From NCBI GenBank assembly GCA_017434985.1, contig JAFSFY010000043.1, forward strand, positions 1 to 33,348: a DNA stretch of 33,348 nt, written 5' to 3'. Below the pieces are notes generated by a model. It searched no databases and had not been told where the DNA came from. It saw only the letters and a list, made by a program, of their open reading frames with translations. This DNA is from Clostridia bacterium (GTDB taxonomy: Bacteria; Bacillota; Clostridia; Oscillospirales; Acutalibacteraceae). The position numbers and the translations under genes were made by a program. Below, piece by piece: positions 9,253-18,511 of this stretch (position 1 is the stretch's first letter; each line of letters begins with the position of its first letter).

Positions 9253-9612
9253 ATGGTGAGCAAAAAAGATAGCAACCAAGCTCGGTTGCACCGCCACCTC
9301 CGTGTGCGCGGCAAGATTTCCGGCACTGCCGAATGCCCCCGTTTGAACGTGTTCCGCTCCCTCAATCACATCTATGCCCAAATCATTGATGATGTTAAGG
9401 GAGTCACCTTGGTGGCCGCTTCCAGCACCGAAAAAGACTTCGGTATGAACGGTGGCAACAAGGAAGCCGCCCGCAAGGTCGGCGCTCTGATCGCTGAACG
9501 CGCTCTCAAAAACGGCATTGAAAACGTCGTGTTTGACAGAGGCGGTTACATTTACCACGGCCGTGTTCAGGAATTGGCCGAAGGCGCCCGTGAGGGCGGC
9601 CTCAAGTTCTAA
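9253..9612 (+). CDS. rplR: 50S ribosomal protein L18
   Basis: The 119-aa product has a basic N-terminus ([20 protein letters not shown]), the [19 protein letters not shown] core and an [21 protein letters not shown]-terminal block. L18 binds 5S rRNA. The AAGGAG site is 10-15 bases upstream. rpsE follows after 19 nt. Confidence 0.97.
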   Translation: MVSKKDSNQARLHRHLRVRGKISGTAECPRLNVFRSLNHIYAQIIDDVKGVTLVAASSTEKDFGMNGGNKEAARKVGALIAERALKNGIENVVFDRGGYIYHGRVQELAEGAREGGLKF

Positions 9613-9631
9613 GGAAAGGGAGGAAATTACT

Positions 9632-10132
9632 TTGGCCAGAAGAGAAGTTATCGAAAGCGAATACAAAGAAACCGTGGTTGCCATCAACCGCGTCAGCAAA
9701 ACGGTCAAGGGCGGTCGCGTGATGAAATTCGCCGCTCTCGTCGTTGTGGGCGATGGCAAAGGCACCGTGGGCTTCGGTACCGGCAAAGCCGGTGAAGTTC
9801 CGGACGCTATCCGCAAAGGCATTGAAGATGCCAAAAAGAACCTCGTTAAGATCTCCCTGAAGGGTTCCACGATCCCTCACGAGGTGATCGGCGCTTTCGG
9901 CGCGGGCCGCGTGTTGCTGAAACCCGCTGCTCCCGGTACCGGTATCATCGCCGGCGGTACGGTTCGTGCCGTCGCGGAAGCCGCCGGTATCAAAGATATC
10001 CGTGCGAAAGCGTTGCGTTCCAACAACCCCTACAACGTTGTGAGTGCGACGATGGAAGGCCTTAAGAGCCTTCGTACCGCCGATGAGGCGGCTGCTGTCC
10101 GCGGCAAAACTGCCAAGGAAATTTTAGGTTAA
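9632..10132 (+). CDS. rpsE: 30S ribosomal protein S5 (TTG start)
   Basis: The 166-aa product contains the S5 double-stranded-RNA-binding-type domain ([20 protein letters not shown]) and the conserved [20 protein letters not shown] block. S5 lies at the mRNA entry site and influences decoding fidelity. No ATG fits the N-terminus. TTG at 9632 is chosen because GGGAGG lies nine bases upstream and because translation from it gives MARREVIES, the usual S5 length. An extension to 9518 would overlap rplR and is rejected. Confidence 0.95.
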   Translation: MARREVIESEYKETVVAINRVSKTVKGGRVMKFAALVVVGDGKGTVGFGTGKAGEVPDAIRKGIEDAKKNLVKISLKGSTIPHEVIGAFGAGRVLLKPAAPGTGIIAGGTVRAVAEAAGIKDIRAKALRSNNPYNVVSATMEGLKSLRTADEAAAVRGKTAKEILG

Positions 10133-10147
10133 CAGGAGGGCATGGAA

Positions 10148-10339
10148 ATGGCGAAAAAGGCAGCAACCGTTACCATCAAGCTGACCCGCAGCTTGATCGG
10201 TTCGAAAAAAGATCAAATTGCCACTGCCAATTCTTTGGGTCTGCGCAAGATCGGCGACACCACGTGCCAACCTGACAACGCAGCCACCAAAGGCAAGGTA
10301 AACAAGATCATCCACCTCGTTGAGGTAACCGAAGCTTAA
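10148..10339 (+). CDS. rpmD: 50S ribosomal protein L30
   Basis: The 63-aa product has the L30 pattern [20 protein letters not shown], followed by [20 protein letters not shown]. Two ATGs are possible. The second (10148) is preferred because AGGAGGG at 10134-10140 leaves only one base before the first. L30 is a small 50S protein absent from some lineages. rplO follows after 28 nt. Confidence 0.94.
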   Translation: MAKKAATVTIKLTRSLIGSKKDQIATANSLGLRKIGDTTCQPDNAATKGKVNKIIHLVEVTEA

Positions 10340-10367
10340 CCCAATTGAGCAAGGAGGTGCGACCATT

Positions 10368-10808
10368 ATGAAGTTACACGAACTTTCTCCCGCTCCCGGT
10401 TCCGTTCGGGACGTGAAGAGAATCGGCAGAGGTCACGGTTCCGGTCAGGGTAAAACCGCCGGTAAGGGCCACAAAGGTCAAAAAGCCCGTGCCGGTCGCG
10501 GTATGCGCGCCGGTTTTGAAGGCGGCCAAATGCCTCTGCACAGACGAATCCCGAAACGTGGTTTCGTCAACAATTTTGCAACTATCTATGCCACGGTGAA
10601 TGTCGCGGCTCTCAACGCGTTTGAAGATGGCGCTGTTGTAGACGTCGAGGCGATGAAAAACGCCGGTTTGGTAAAGAAAACCTTTGACGGTGTCAAAATT
10701 CTGGCCAACGGTACGCTGACCAAGAAACTGACCGTGAAGGCTGCGGCCTATTCTGAAGCGGCTAAGGCGAAGATCGAAGCTGCCGGTGGAAAGGCCGAGG
10801 TGATCTAA
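10368..10808 (+). CDS. rplO: 50S ribosomal protein L15
   Basis: The 146-aa product begins [20 protein letters not shown] and has the Gly-rich [20 protein letters not shown] arm and [18 protein letters not shown], typical of L15, a late 50S assembly protein. AAGGAGGT precedes the ATG. secY starts one base after its stop, suggesting coupling. Confidence 0.97.
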   Translation: MKLHELSPAPGSVRDVKRIGRGHGSGQGKTAGKGHKGQKARAGRGMRAGFEGGQMPLHRRIPKRGFVNNFATIYATVNVAALNAFEDGAVVDVEAMKNAGLVKKTFDGVKILANGTLTKKLTVKAAAYSEAAKAKIEAAGGKAEVI

Positions 10809-10809
10809 C

Positions 10810-12144
10810 GTGTTTGAGACTTTACGTAATGCATGGAAGATCGCGGATCTGCGCAAAAAGATCCTGTACACGCTGTTTATCGTGCTCATCTTCCGCATCG
10901 GCTCGGCCGTGACGGTTCCCTTCGTGGATTCCGCCGCGTTGGCCGCCGCTGTTGCCGGTCTTCAAGAAGGCACGAGCGGCCTCAACGTGATGTCCTACCT
11001 GAATATGATTTCGGGTGGCGGCTTCTCGCAAGCGAGTATTTTTGCGTTGTCCATCACCCCGTACATCAATGCCAGCATTATCATTCAGTTGCTGACGGTG
11101 GCCATCCCTCCGCTGGAGCGTTTGGCCAAAGAGGGCGAAGCCGGCCGTAAGGTTATCGGCAAGATCACCCGCTACTGCACTGTTGGTTTGGGCTTGATGC
11201 TCGGTATCGCCTACTACTTTATGATCCGAAACAAATACGAAGCCCTCGTGAAAGAAGCGCAAAACGGTTTTGACGCTTGGTTCGCGGCTGTGGTGATCGT
11301 GGCCTGCTTTGTGGCCGGTTCGGCGCTCATTATGTGGCTTGGCGAACAAATCAACGAAAAAGGCATCGGCAATGGTATTTCCATTTTGTTGTTCGCCGGC
11401 ATTTTGTCCGGACTTCCGAACGCTGCCACGATGCTGTGGAACCGCTTCTACACCTACGGTATTGCGATGCTCGGCAAAACGTCGGATGCGGTTTGGAATA
11501 TGATCTTGGCGGTGCTCGTCATCATCTTCTTCCTCATCATCATCGCGTTCATCGTGTTTATGAGCAACGCCGAACGCCGTATCCCGGTGCAATACGCCAA
11601 ACGTGTGGTGGGCCGTAAAATGTACGGTGGCCAAAACACGTTTATCCCGATCAAAGTCAATATGTCCGGCGTGATGCCCATCATCTTGGCTTCCTCGATC
11701 GTGTCGTTGCCCTCGATTCTGGCTTCGTTCTTCCGTTGGGAAAACAACTGGTTCCTCAACGCGTTCAGCCCCAGTAGTTGGGTATACATCATTGTATACT
11801 TCTTTATGATCATCGGCTTCTCGTACTTCTACGTGACCATTCAATATAATCCCACGGAAATGGCGAACAACCTTCGTCAAAACTCCGGTGCGATTCCCGG
11901 CTACCGTCCGGGCAAACCCACCTCGGATTATATCAAACGCGTGTTGAACAAGGTGACGTTGATCGGCGCTCTCTTCCTGGGCCTTATCGCCCTGTTCCCC
12001 AGTGTCTTCGGTAAATTTACCGGTTTCTATGAGTTGATTCTGGGTGGTACTTCGATTATGATCGTGGTCGGCGTTGCGCTGGAAACCATGCAACAGATCG
12101 AAAGCCAAATGATGATGCGCCACTACAAAGGCTTCTTGGGTTAA
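10810..12144 (+). CDS. secY: Preprotein translocase subunit SecY
   Basis: SecY is the pore-forming subunit of the Sec translocon in the cytoplasmic membrane. The 444-aa length and about ten hydrophobic segments match the family. Recognisable parts are the early KKILYTLFIVLIFRIGSAV helix, the plug-region SGGGFSQASIFALSITPYIN, GIGNGISILLFAGI, the cytoplasmic loop RRIPVQYAKRVVGRKMYGGQ and the RPGKPTSDYI loop. The start is GTG at 10810, one base after rplO, with GAGGTGAT inside rplO. A strong hairpin follows before adk. Confidence 0.97.
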   Translation: MFETLRNAWKIADLRKKILYTLFIVLIFRIGSAVTVPFVDSAALAAAVAGLQEGTSGLNVMSYLNMISGGGFSQASIFALSITPYINASIIIQLLTVAIPPLERLAKEGEAGRKVIGKITRYCTVGLGLMLGIAYYFMIRNKYEALVKEAQNGFDAWFAAVVIVACFVAGSALIMWLGEQINEKGIGNGISILLFAGILSGLPNAATMLWNRFYTYGIAMLGKTSDAVWNMILAVLVIIFFLIIIAFIVFMSNAERRIPVQYAKRVVGRKMYGGQNTFIPIKVNMSGVMPIILASSIVSLPSILASFFRWENNWFLNAFSPSSWVYIIVYFFMIIGFSYFYVTIQYNPTEMANNLRQNSGAIPGYRPGKPTSDYIKRVLNKVTLIGALFLGLIALFPSVFGKFTGFYELILGGTSIMIVVGVALETMQQIESQMMMRHYKGFLG

Positions 12145-12158
12145 ACAACATAAAGCTC

Positions 12159-12187
12159 GGTCGGCAGGCGCTTGCCGCCTGCCGACC
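12159..12187 (+). terminator. Strong hairpin between secY and adk, possible partial terminator
   Basis: An 11-bp perfect stem (GGTCGGCAGGC / GCCTGCCGACC, loop GCTTGCC) lies in the 77-nt secY-adk gap and is followed by AAGGGCTTTCTTCTTT, an interrupted T-rich tract. It could attenuate transcription into adk-map-infA or mark RNA processing. The downstream genes have no clear promoter of their own, so full termination is unlikely. Confidence 0.5.
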
Positions 12188-12221
12188 AAGGGCTTTCTTC
12201 TTTGAAAGTGAGGTTTATCTT

Positions 12222-12854
12222 ATGAAGCTGATCTTTTTAGGTGCTCCTGGTGCCGGCAAAGGCACGCAGGCGGAGATCGTCAGCGAGCATCTGAATATTC
12301 CCACTATTTCCACGGGTAACATTATCCGTGAAGCGCTGAAAAGCGGCACGGAAATGGGCCTGAAAGCCAAAGAGTATATCGAATCCGGCAAGCTGGTTCC
12401 GGACGAAGTGGTGATTGGTATCATCCAAGACCGACTCGCCGAAGCCGATTGTGCAAATGGTTTCATTCTCGACGGTTTTCCGCGTACCATTCCCCAAGCC
12501 GAGGCGCTTGACCGTATGGGCATCGTGATCGACCGCGTGATCGACATCGAAGTCGCGGACGACGTGATTGCCAGACGTGTATCGGGCCGCCGTGTATGCC
12601 CCGCTTGCGGCGCCTCCTACCACGTGGACTACAAAAAGCCCGCTGTGGACGGTGTGTGCGACAAGTGCGGCGACACCCTTGTTCAGCGCAAGGATGACCA
12701 CCCCGACACCGTGAAAGAACGTTTGCAAGTGTATCACGACCAAACCGAGCCGCTGAAAGATTATTATGCGGCCGCCGGCAAATTGGTGATCGTGGAAGGC
12801 CAAGAGGAAGTGGCGGATACCACCAAACTGACCTTGGCTGCCGTCGAGGCATAA
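12222..12854 (+). CDS. adk: Adenylate kinase, zinc-containing
   Basis: Adenylate kinase interconverts ATP+AMP and 2 ADP. The 210-aa product has the P-loop GAPGAGKGT (residues 7-15), the FILDGFPRTIPQAEAL AMP-binding block and an RRVSGRRVCPACG LID. Four LID cysteines (126, 129, 146, 149; CPAC and CDKC) indicate the structural-zinc form common in Gram-positives. GTGAGGT precedes the ATG. map follows three bases after the stop. Confidence 0.97.
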   Translation: MKLIFLGAPGAGKGTQAEIVSEHLNIPTISTGNIIREALKSGTEMGLKAKEYIESGKLVPDEVVIGIIQDRLAEADCANGFILDGFPRTIPQAEALDRMGIVIDRVIDIEVADDVIARRVSGRRVCPACGASYHVDYKKPAVDGVCDKCGDTLVQRKDDHPDTVKERLQVYHDQTEPLKDYYAAAGKLVIVEGQEEVADTTKLTLAAVEA

Positions 12855-12857
12855 TCC

Positions 12858-13604
12858 ATGATCTGCGTGAAAAACAGCCGAGAGCTTGCCGCGATGCGAC
12901 AAGCGTGTATCATCTCGGCGCGAGCGTTGCAACTCGGTGGGGAAGCTGTCGAACCCGGTGTGACCACCGCGGAGATCGACCGCATCATCCGCAAGTATAT
13001 CGAGAGTCAAGGCGCCAAGCCTTCGTTTCTCGGATATGGCGGATACCCTGCCAGTGCGTGTATTTCGGTGAACGAAACCGTCATCCACGGCATACCGGAC
13101 AAACGCGTGATCCGTGCGGGCGACATCGTCAGCATTGACGTGGGCGCGTATATAGGCGGATACCACGGCGATAACGCCGCCACTTTTGCGGCGGGGGACA
13201 TCTCTCCCGAAGCGCAGGCCTTGCTTGACGCGACGCGCGAAAGCCTTTACGAAGGCATCGCACAAGCGACGGCGGGCAACCGTGTGGGCGATATCGGCGC
13301 GGCCGTACAACGGTATGTCGAGATGCGTGGTTACTCGGTCGTACGGCAATTTGTCGGCCACGGAGTAGGCACGAATCTGCACGAAGACCCCAGCGTCCCC
13401 AATTTCGGAACACCCGGCCGCGGTACGCGGTTGGTGCCCGGAATGACCTTAGCCATCGAACCGATGATCAATATGGGCGGATCGGAAGTCGAAATCCTGA
13501 AAGACGGATGGACGACGGTCACCAAAGACGGCAAGTTGTCGGCTCACTTTGAGCACACGATCGCCATCACGAGTGACGGCCCTGCCATACTGACCATACC
13601 GTGA
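12858..13604 (+). CDS. map: Type I methionine aminopeptidase
   Basis: Map removes the initiator methionine from nascent proteins. The 248-aa product shows the full set of dinuclear-metal ligands: Asp94 (VSIDVG), Asp105 (YHGDNAATF), His168 (FVGHGVG), Glu201 (LAIEPM) and Glu232 (HFEHT), plus substrate-site His77. There is no N-terminal zinc-finger extension, so this is the short type Ia form. It starts three bases after adk and relies on a site within adk (GTCGAGG), suggesting coupling. infA follows after 18 nt, without the KOW-domain gene found here in some Firmicutes. Confidence 0.96.
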   Translation: MICVKNSRELAAMRQACIISARALQLGGEAVEPGVTTAEIDRIIRKYIESQGAKPSFLGYGGYPASACISVNETVIHGIPDKRVIRAGDIVSIDVGAYIGGYHGDNAATFAAGDISPEAQALLDATRESLYEGIAQATAGNRVGDIGAAVQRYVEMRGYSVVRQFVGHGVGTNLHEDPSVPNFGTPGRGTRLVPGMTLAIEPMINMGGSEVEILKDGWTTVTKDGKLSAHFEHTIAITSDGPAILTIP

Positions 13605-13622
13605 CAAAAGGGAGGAACCGAA

Positions 13623-13841
13623 ATGTCCAAATCGGACGTTATCGAATTGGAAGGCGTCGTTGTTGAAGCCCTTCCGAACGCAACCTTTCAGGTGGAGCTT
13701 CCTAACGGACACCGCATCCTCGCGCATATTTCCGGAAAACTTCGTATGAACTTTATCCGTATTTTGCCGGGTGATAAGGTGACGGTGGAGATGTCCCCCT
13801 ACGATTTGACCAAAGGTCGCATTACCTGGAGAACCAAGTAA
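13623..13841 (+). CDS. infA: Translation initiation factor IF-1
   Basis: The 72-aa OB-fold protein has the IF-1 sequence [20 protein letters not shown] and the C-terminal [15 protein letters not shown]-1 occupies the 30S A site during initiation. GGGAGG precedes the ATG, and rpmJ follows after 27 nt. Confidence 0.98.
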   Translation: MSKSDVIELEGVVVEALPNATFQVELPNGHRILAHISGKLRMNFIRILPGDKVTVEMSPYDLTKGRITWRTK

Positions 13842-13868
13842 TTGTACGTAATGTAAGGAGGTATTTTC

Positions 13869-13982
13869 ATGAAAGTCAGACCTTCTGTAAAGAAAATCTG
13901 CGAAAAATGCAAAGTTATCAAACGCAAGGGCCGTATTATGGTCATTTGCGAGAACCCCAAGCACAAGCAGCGTCAGGGCTGA
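13869..13982 (+). CDS. rpmJ: 50S ribosomal protein L36 (zinc form)
   Basis: This 37-residue gene reads [19 protein letters not shown] and ends KHKQRQG. Cys11, Cys14, Cys27 and His32 are the canonical zinc ligands of C+ L36. AAGGAGGT lies at 13855-13862. It keeps its usual place between infA and rpsM. Confidence 0.97.
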   Translation: MKVRPSVKKICEKCKVIKRKGRIMVICENPKHKQRQG

Positions 13983-14036
13983 TCTTGACGAAGAAGCCGT
14001 GTATGCAACGGCAAAACCGAAAGGAAGGAATCTATT

Positions 14037-14405
14037 ATGGCTCGTATAGCTGGTGTTGACCTGCCCAGAGATAAGCGTGTGGAGATCGGCCTGACCTATA
14101 TTTTCGGCATCGGCCGCAAAACCGCTAACGACATTTTGGCAGGCACCAATGTTAATCCTGATACCCGTGTGCGCGATCTGACGGAAGACGAAGTGTCCCG
14201 TTTGCGTGAGTACATCGACCACAACTGTGTGGTGGAAGGTGACCTCCGCCGTAACGTGGCGTTTGATATCAAACGTTTGATTGAGATCGGCAGCTATCGC
14301 GGAACTCGTCATCGCAAAGGTCTCCCGGTTCGCGGTCAGCGTTCCAAGACCAATGCTCGTACCCGTAAAGGTCCCAAGAAGACCATCGCCAACAAGAAGA
14401 AGTAA
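14037..14405 (+). CDS. rpsM: 30S ribosomal protein S13
   Basis: The 122-aa product begins [20 protein letters not shown] and ends with the basic tail containing [21 protein letters not shown]13 contacts P-site tRNA and bridges to the 50S. AAAGGAAGG precedes the ATG. A 54-nt gap separates it from rpmJ; no promoter was recognised there. Confidence 0.97.
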   Translation: MARIAGVDLPRDKRVEIGLTYIFGIGRKTANDILAGTNVNPDTRVRDLTEDEVSRLREYIDHNCVVEGDLRRNVAFDIKRLIEIGSYRGTRHRKGLPVRGQRSKTNARTRKGPKKTIANKKK

Positions 14406-14421
14406 GCAGGAGGGATAAGTA

Positions 14422-14823
14422 ATGGCTGCTGCAAAAGCAACGAAAAAAGCCGCTCCCCGTCGTAGAGAGCGCAAGAATATTGAGCGTGGCGCCGCGCATA
14501 TCCAGTCCACCTTCAATAACACCATCGTGACCATCACCGATACGCAAGGCAACGCTTTGTCTTGGGCCAGCGCCGGTGAGTTGGGTTTCCGCGGTTCGCG
14601 TAAATCCACTCCCTTTGCCGCGCAAACGGCCGCCGAGACCGCTGCCAAAGCGGCGATGGAACACGGTCTCAAAACCGTTGAAGTGTACGTGAAGGGCCCC
14701 GGCGCCGGCCGTGAAGCCGCGATCCGCGCTCTTCAAACCGCCGGCTTGGACGTGACCATGATCAAAGACGTTACGCCCGTGCCCCACAACGGATGCCGTC
14801 CTCCCAAGAGAAGACGCGTATAA
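14422..14823 (+). CDS. rpsK: 30S ribosomal protein S11
   Basis: The 133-aa product has the S11 core [20 protein letters not shown] and the C-terminal [19 protein letters not shown]11 lies on the 30S platform near the mRNA exit. AGGAGGG precedes the ATG; rpsD follows after 24 nt. Confidence 0.97.
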   Translation: MAAAKATKKAAPRRRERKNIERGAAHIQSTFNNTIVTITDTQGNALSWASAGELGFRGSRKSTPFAAQTAAETAAKAAMEHGLKTVEVYVKGPGAGREAAIRALQTAGLDVTMIKDVTPVPHNGCRPPKRRRV

Positions 14824-14847
14824 CAGAAAGCAGGAGGTGCAACCAAC

Positions 14848-15477
14848 ATGGCAAGATATACCGGTGCGGTGTGCAGACTTTGCCGCCGCGAAGGACAAAA
14901 ATTGTTTTTGAAAGGTGAGCGTTGCTACACCGGAAAATGCGCACTTTCCCGTCGCGCTTATGCCCCCGGCCAACACGGCCAGGCGCGCAACAAGAAAGCG
15001 TCCGAGTACGGTAAACAGCTCCGTACCAAACAGTTCGCCAAACGTTACTATGGCGTTCTCGAAGGTCAATTCTATCACTACTATGAAATGGCTACCAAAA
15101 TGCAAGGCGTGACCGGTGAAAACCTGCTCGGTCTTTTGGAGTCCCGTCTTGATAACGTGGTGTACCGTTTGGGCTTTGCCAGCTCCCGCGCGCAAGCTCG
15201 TCAAATGGTCACCCAAGGCCACTTCACCGTCAACGGCCGCAAGGTCAACATCCCCTCTTACCTCGTGAAAGCGGGTAACGTGGTGGCTGTGAAAGAAGCC
15301 AGCCGTTCGCTCGGCAGCGTGAAAGCGATCGTGGAAGCCACCGCTTCCCGTCCCACGCCGAAGTGGTTGGAACTCAATCGCGATGCGATGGAAGCCAAGA
15401 TCGTGGCCTTCCCGGCGCGCGAGGACATCGATCTCCCGATCGAGGAAACCCTCATCGTCGAGTTGTACTCGAAATAA
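14848..15477 (+). CDS. rpsD: 30S ribosomal protein S4 (zinc form)
   Basis: The 209-aa product has a Cys9-Cys12-Cys26-Cys31 N-terminal zinc site (CRLC...CYTGKC) and an S4 RNA-binding domain around [20 protein letters not shown]. It nucleates 30S assembly and affects decoding accuracy. It ends 89 nt before rpoA, the widest gap in the alpha segment. Confidence 0.97.
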   Translation: MARYTGAVCRLCRREGQKLFLKGERCYTGKCALSRRAYAPGQHGQARNKKASEYGKQLRTKQFAKRYYGVLEGQFYHYYEMATKMQGVTGENLLGLLESRLDNVVYRLGFASSRAQARQMVTQGHFTVNGRKVNIPSYLVKAGNVVAVKEASRSLGSVKAIVEATASRPTPKWLELNRDAMEAKIVAFPAREDIDLPIEETLIVELYSK

Positions 15478-15566
15478 TCCGCTATGCCCCTGCGGCATAA
15501 AACGAAAAGATCACGGATATCGCATACTCTGTGTGTGCGTATCGTCTATAATAAGGAGGGTTTTGA

Positions 15567-16520
15567 ATGATAGAGATTGAAAAGCCCAGAATCGAGGCAC
15601 TGGATCTCGCCGCCGACGGTACCTACGGCAAATTCGTCGTGGAACCCCTCGAGCGTGGATACGGCACGACCTTGGGTAACAGCCTGCGTCGTGTTCTCCT
15701 CTCCTCTCTGCCCGGTGTGGCGGTCACCTCGGTGAAGATCGACGGTGTCCTGCACGAGTTCTCCACGGTGGAGGGCGTAAAGGAAGACGTTACCGAGATC
15801 GTTCTTAACATTAAGAGCTTGGTCCTCAAGATCAACGGCGACGGTCCCAAGACCGTTTACATCGAAGCCGAAGGTCCCTGTGAAGTGACCGCCGCTTCCA
15901 TCAAATGCGACAGCGAAGTGGAAATTCTTCAACCCGACACGCACATCGCCACGTTGGGCGACGGCGGCCGTCTGTTTATGGAGATCACGTTGGACAAAGG
16001 CCGTGGCTACGTGCCGGCCGAACGCAACAAGCAATTGATGAAACCCATCATCGGTGTGATTCCGGTGGACTCCATCTACACCCCCGTGGTGAAGGTGAAC
16101 TACACCGTCAGCAACACCCGTGTGGGTCAGATCACCGACTACGATAAACTCGCGCTGGAAGTGTGGACCAACGGTACCATCTCCGCGCAAGAAGCGGTGT
16201 CTCTCGCCGCCAAGATCGTGACCGATCACCTGCAATTGTTTGTGGATCTGTCCGGTGATGCGTACAGCATGGGCACCGTGATGGTGAAGAAGGACGACGA
16301 TGGCAAACAAAAGGCGCTCGAAATGACCATTGAAGAATTGGATCTTTCGGTGCGTTCCTTCAACTGCCTCAAACGCGCCGGCATCAACAACGTCGAAGAC
16401 TTGATCAACAAGACCGAAGACGATATGATGAAAGTGCGCAATCTCGGCCGCAAATCGCTGGAAGAAGTTATCAACAAATTGGCGTCGTTGGGCTTTAGTC
16501 TGCGCGACGAAGAGGACTGA
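15567..16520 (+). CDS. rpoA: RNA polymerase alpha subunit
   Basis: The 317-aa product has the alpha N-terminal dimerisation domain (residues 1 to about 230, with [20 protein letters not shown]) and a C-terminal DNA-binding domain (about 245-317, [20 protein letters not shown] and [14 protein letters not shown]) joined by an acidic linker. The alpha CTD binds UP elements and activators. AAGGAGGG lies eight bases upstream. A small TATGCC/GGCATA hairpin sits in the gap before it. Confidence 0.98.
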   Translation: MIEIEKPRIEALDLAADGTYGKFVVEPLERGYGTTLGNSLRRVLLSSLPGVAVTSVKIDGVLHEFSTVEGVKEDVTEIVLNIKSLVLKINGDGPKTVYIEAEGPCEVTAASIKCDSEVEILQPDTHIATLGDGGRLFMEITLDKGRGYVPAERNKQLMKPIIGVIPVDSIYTPVVKVNYTVSNTRVGQITDYDKLALEVWTNGTISAQEAVSLAAKIVTDHLQLFVDLSGDAYSMGTVMVKKDDDGKQKALEMTIEELDLSVRSFNCLKRAGINNVEDLINKTEDDMMKVRNLGRKSLEEVINKLASLGFSLRDEED

Positions 16521-16562
16521 GTTTCAGTCCCTGATAGAATTCGGAAAAAGGAGTGAATTCAC

Positions 16563-16904
16563 ATGCCCGGAACCAGAAAACTCGGCAGACCCACCGCTTC
16601 GCGTTTGGCGATGCTGAGAGCTATGGTGACCTTCTTGCTTGAGAAGGGCCGCATTGAAACCACCGTTACCCGCGCGAAAGAAGTGCGTGCGATGACGGAA
16701 AAGATGATCACCATCGCCAAAGATCCCTCTTTGGCGAGCAAACGTAAGGTTATGGCGTTCGTGACCAAAGAAGCCGTTACCAAAAAGTTGTTTGATGAGA
16801 TCGCCCCGAAATACGCGGAGCGCAACGGCGGTTACACCCGCATCATCAAAACCGGCGCTCGCCGCGGCGACGCTGCCGAAATGGCCATCATCGAATTGGT
16901 CTAA
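16563..16904 (+). CDS. rplQ: 50S ribosomal protein L17
   Basis: The 113-aa product has the L17 start ([20 protein letters not shown]) and ends [14 protein letters not shown], the complete short bacterial form. It closes the superoperon. The last 39 nt of this gene plus the following terminator are repeated at 18636-18716. Confidence 0.97.
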   Translation: MPGTRKLGRPTASRLAMLRAMVTFLLEKGRIETTVTRAKEVRAMTEKMITIAKDPSLASKRKVMAFVTKEAVTKKLFDEIAPKYAERNGGYTRIIKTGARRGDAAEMAIIELV

Positions 16905-16947
16905 GTGTTATAAAAAGAAGCACCGTCTGCGGACGGTGCTCTTTTTT
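16866..16947 (+). repeat. rplQ-tail/terminator direct repeat, copy 1
   Basis: This is the parental copy: the last 39 nt of rplQ, the 3' spacer and the terminator. Copy 2 is at 18636-18716 and differs by one deleted A just before the terminator stem. Similarity fades after the T-run (both then show GCACAA). Confidence 0.9.
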
Positions 16948-16948
16948 T
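16917..16948 (+). terminator. Terminator of the S10-spc-alpha superoperon
   Basis: AGCACCGTC-TGCG-GACGGTGCT followed by CTTTTTTT is a textbook intrinsic terminator 13 nt after the rplQ stop codon. Confidence 0.92.
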
Positions 16949-16974
16949 GTCTTGTAGCACAATGGCGGTGGATT

Positions 16975-17056
16975 CGTAGGGGAGGCGTTCCGCCTCCCGT
17001 TACGATGTCACACCAACCTCATCATAAAATTGTAGGGATGACATCCACGTCGTCCC
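16975..17056. repeat. Two variable-stem palindromic units
   Basis: In the 314-nt gap between rplQ and the next gene, CGTA-GGGGAGGCG-TTC-CGCCTCCCG-TTACG (16975-17004) and GGGATGAC...GTCGTCCC (17035-17056) are hairpins introduced by GTAGGG. On the minus strand they read stem followed by CCCTACR, the same layout as the units at 18751-18840. They look like REP-type palindromes whose stems vary while the CCCTAC edge is kept. The rest of the gap holds only the terminator and a promoter. Confidence 0.6.
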
Positions 17057-17142
17057 GTTTTGGTGTTTCACGCGGTTGGGGAGCTGTTTTTTATTTGTGA
17101 TCCCTGCGAATGCAGAAAACGGAAAATGTGAAAAAGGGGCAC

Positions 17143-17172
17143 TTGACAGAGACTTGTCTATTGTGCTAGACT
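17143..17172 (+). promoter_or_regulatory. Sigma-A promoter for the 17219 gene
   Basis: TTGACA (17143-17148), 18 bp, then TAGACT (17167-17172). An alternative TATATA lies just downstream. The predicted leader is about 40 nt. Confidence 0.6.
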
Positions 17173-17218
17173 ATATATAGGCACTTGCCGAAAACTGTTT
17201 TGGAAAGGACGAGATCGC

Positions 17219-18511
17219 GTGAAAACAACTTACTTGAAGACGATGACGAAATCGAAAAAAATGGCCGCTTGGGTGGTAATACTTCTGTTGTTGGCAAGTA
17301 CCGTGATGGTGGTGTGCTTTTTCGGTAATCGTCCTTTAAAAACCGACGAACAGAAATTTTTGGCGGTGCTGAATAACGAAAAATTTTTCATTGACGAAAC
17401 CGATAACTATACCTATTTGAAAAGCTACAAACCTTTTAAGGAGAGCGGCGCTGTGGTAACGCAGTACGGCTGTGTGGATTTTGACGGCGACGGGCAGGAT
17501 GAATGGGTGGTTGCCGCTACTCGCGAGGGAAATATTGAGGGATATTTGCTGCTCCGTATGCACGAAAATTTGGTATATGGCTATACGTTTTGGCCGCGTG
17601 AGATGCAAAATTTGAAAGCGGACGGCACGTTTCAAGGGAGCGGCGGTGCCGCCATTCAGGAGTACTGTACCCTGTCCTTTTTAAACGAACACGAGATCAT
17701 CACGGAACGCGCGTATGCGGACGATATTACGGATGAATACCGCTTAGACGGCAAGCCTGCCACGGCCGAAGCCGTGAATGCTTACGTTGACGAGTTTAAC
17801 CGTAAACCAAACGTGCAATGGACACCGTATACCGCCAACACGGACGACGATGCTTTCCTTGCCGCGACCACCGATGGATGTTTGCGCATTGAGGTGACGG
17901 CAGACGAAAATGCGGTGGCCTCCTTGACGGTGACCGATCAAAAAACGAAAAAACCGATACAGGAGATAACGCTTGACGAAAACGAGCGATTTGCCGACAG
18001 CGAACTATACGTTGCCGATGTGAATTTTGATGGCGAAGAGGACCTCGTTATCCCGAAATCGCGCACCGCCTATGCCAGATATGCGATGGCGTATGTGTGG
18101 GATCCCGACGAGAAAGAGTTCGTGCGGGCGCCTACCTTTGAAACCATCCCTAACGCGGCGATGGATATCACCAACAGGGTGATCGTGTCCTTGGTATCGG
18201 GCGACAAAAGCACGACCTACCGAATTGCTGCGTTTGACTCCGCGGCGGGTGATTTTTACGTGCAACGGCAGTTGTCGTATTACCTTGACGGGGAGCGTAT
18301 GATGTACCAAGAAACGGCTTTGCAAAACGGGGCGATGCACACGGTGACCGAATTTACAAAGGCGGTTACCGACGACGATTTCTACAAAATGGATCCCGAA
18401 TTGCGCAGCTATTACTGTGACGATCCCGACTGGTTACTTGCCTTGCGTCCGTGGAAAGATACGGTGATCCGGACGGAAGGTATGCTTGACTCGCAAGCGT
18501 TGTATCGGTAG
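17219..18511 (+). CDS. Membrane-anchored protein with Asp-rich calcium-type motifs, C-terminally truncated
   Basis: I do not recognise a named family. The GTG start follows GGAAAGGA. The 430-aa product has a basic N-terminus and one hydrophobic segment (about residues 15-35) without a convincing lipobox, so it is probably anchored facing outward. Two VCBS/FG-GAP-like loops, DFDGDGQDE (residues 87-95) and DVNFDGEEDL (about 266-275), suggest beta-propeller-type calcium loops. The frame stops at TAG (18509-18511), but protein-like sequence continues in the same frame for 41 codons until it hits a copy of the rplQ tail. It is therefore probably a decayed gene with both a nonsense mutation and a lost 3' end. 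Readthrough or sequencing error cannot be excluded. Confidence 0.6.
   Translation: MKTTYLKTMTKSKKMAAWVVILLLLASTVMVVCFFGNRPLKTDEQKFLAVLNNEKFFIDETDNYTYLKSYKPFKESGAVVTQYGCVDFDGDGQDEWVVAATREGNIEGYLLLRMHENLVYGYTFWPREMQNLKADGTFQGSGGAAIQEYCTLSFLNEHEIITERAYADDITDEYRLDGKPATAEAVNAYVDEFNRKPNVQWTPYTANTDDDAFLAATTDGCLRIEVTADENAVASLTVTDQKTKKPIQEITLDENERFADSELYVADVNFDGEEDLVIPKSRTAYARYAMAYVWDPDEKEFVRAPTFETIPNAAMDITNRVIVSLVSGDKSTTYRIAAFDSAAGDFYVQRQLSYYLDGERMMYQETALQNGAMHTVTEFTKAVTDDDFYKMDPELRSYYCDDPDWLLALRPWKDTVIRTEGMLDSQALYR

Noticed and set aside
15547-15552. TATAAT before rpoA as a separate promoter
   Set aside because: It abuts the ribosome binding site, so transcription would start inside it, and no good -35 box lies 17 bp upstream.
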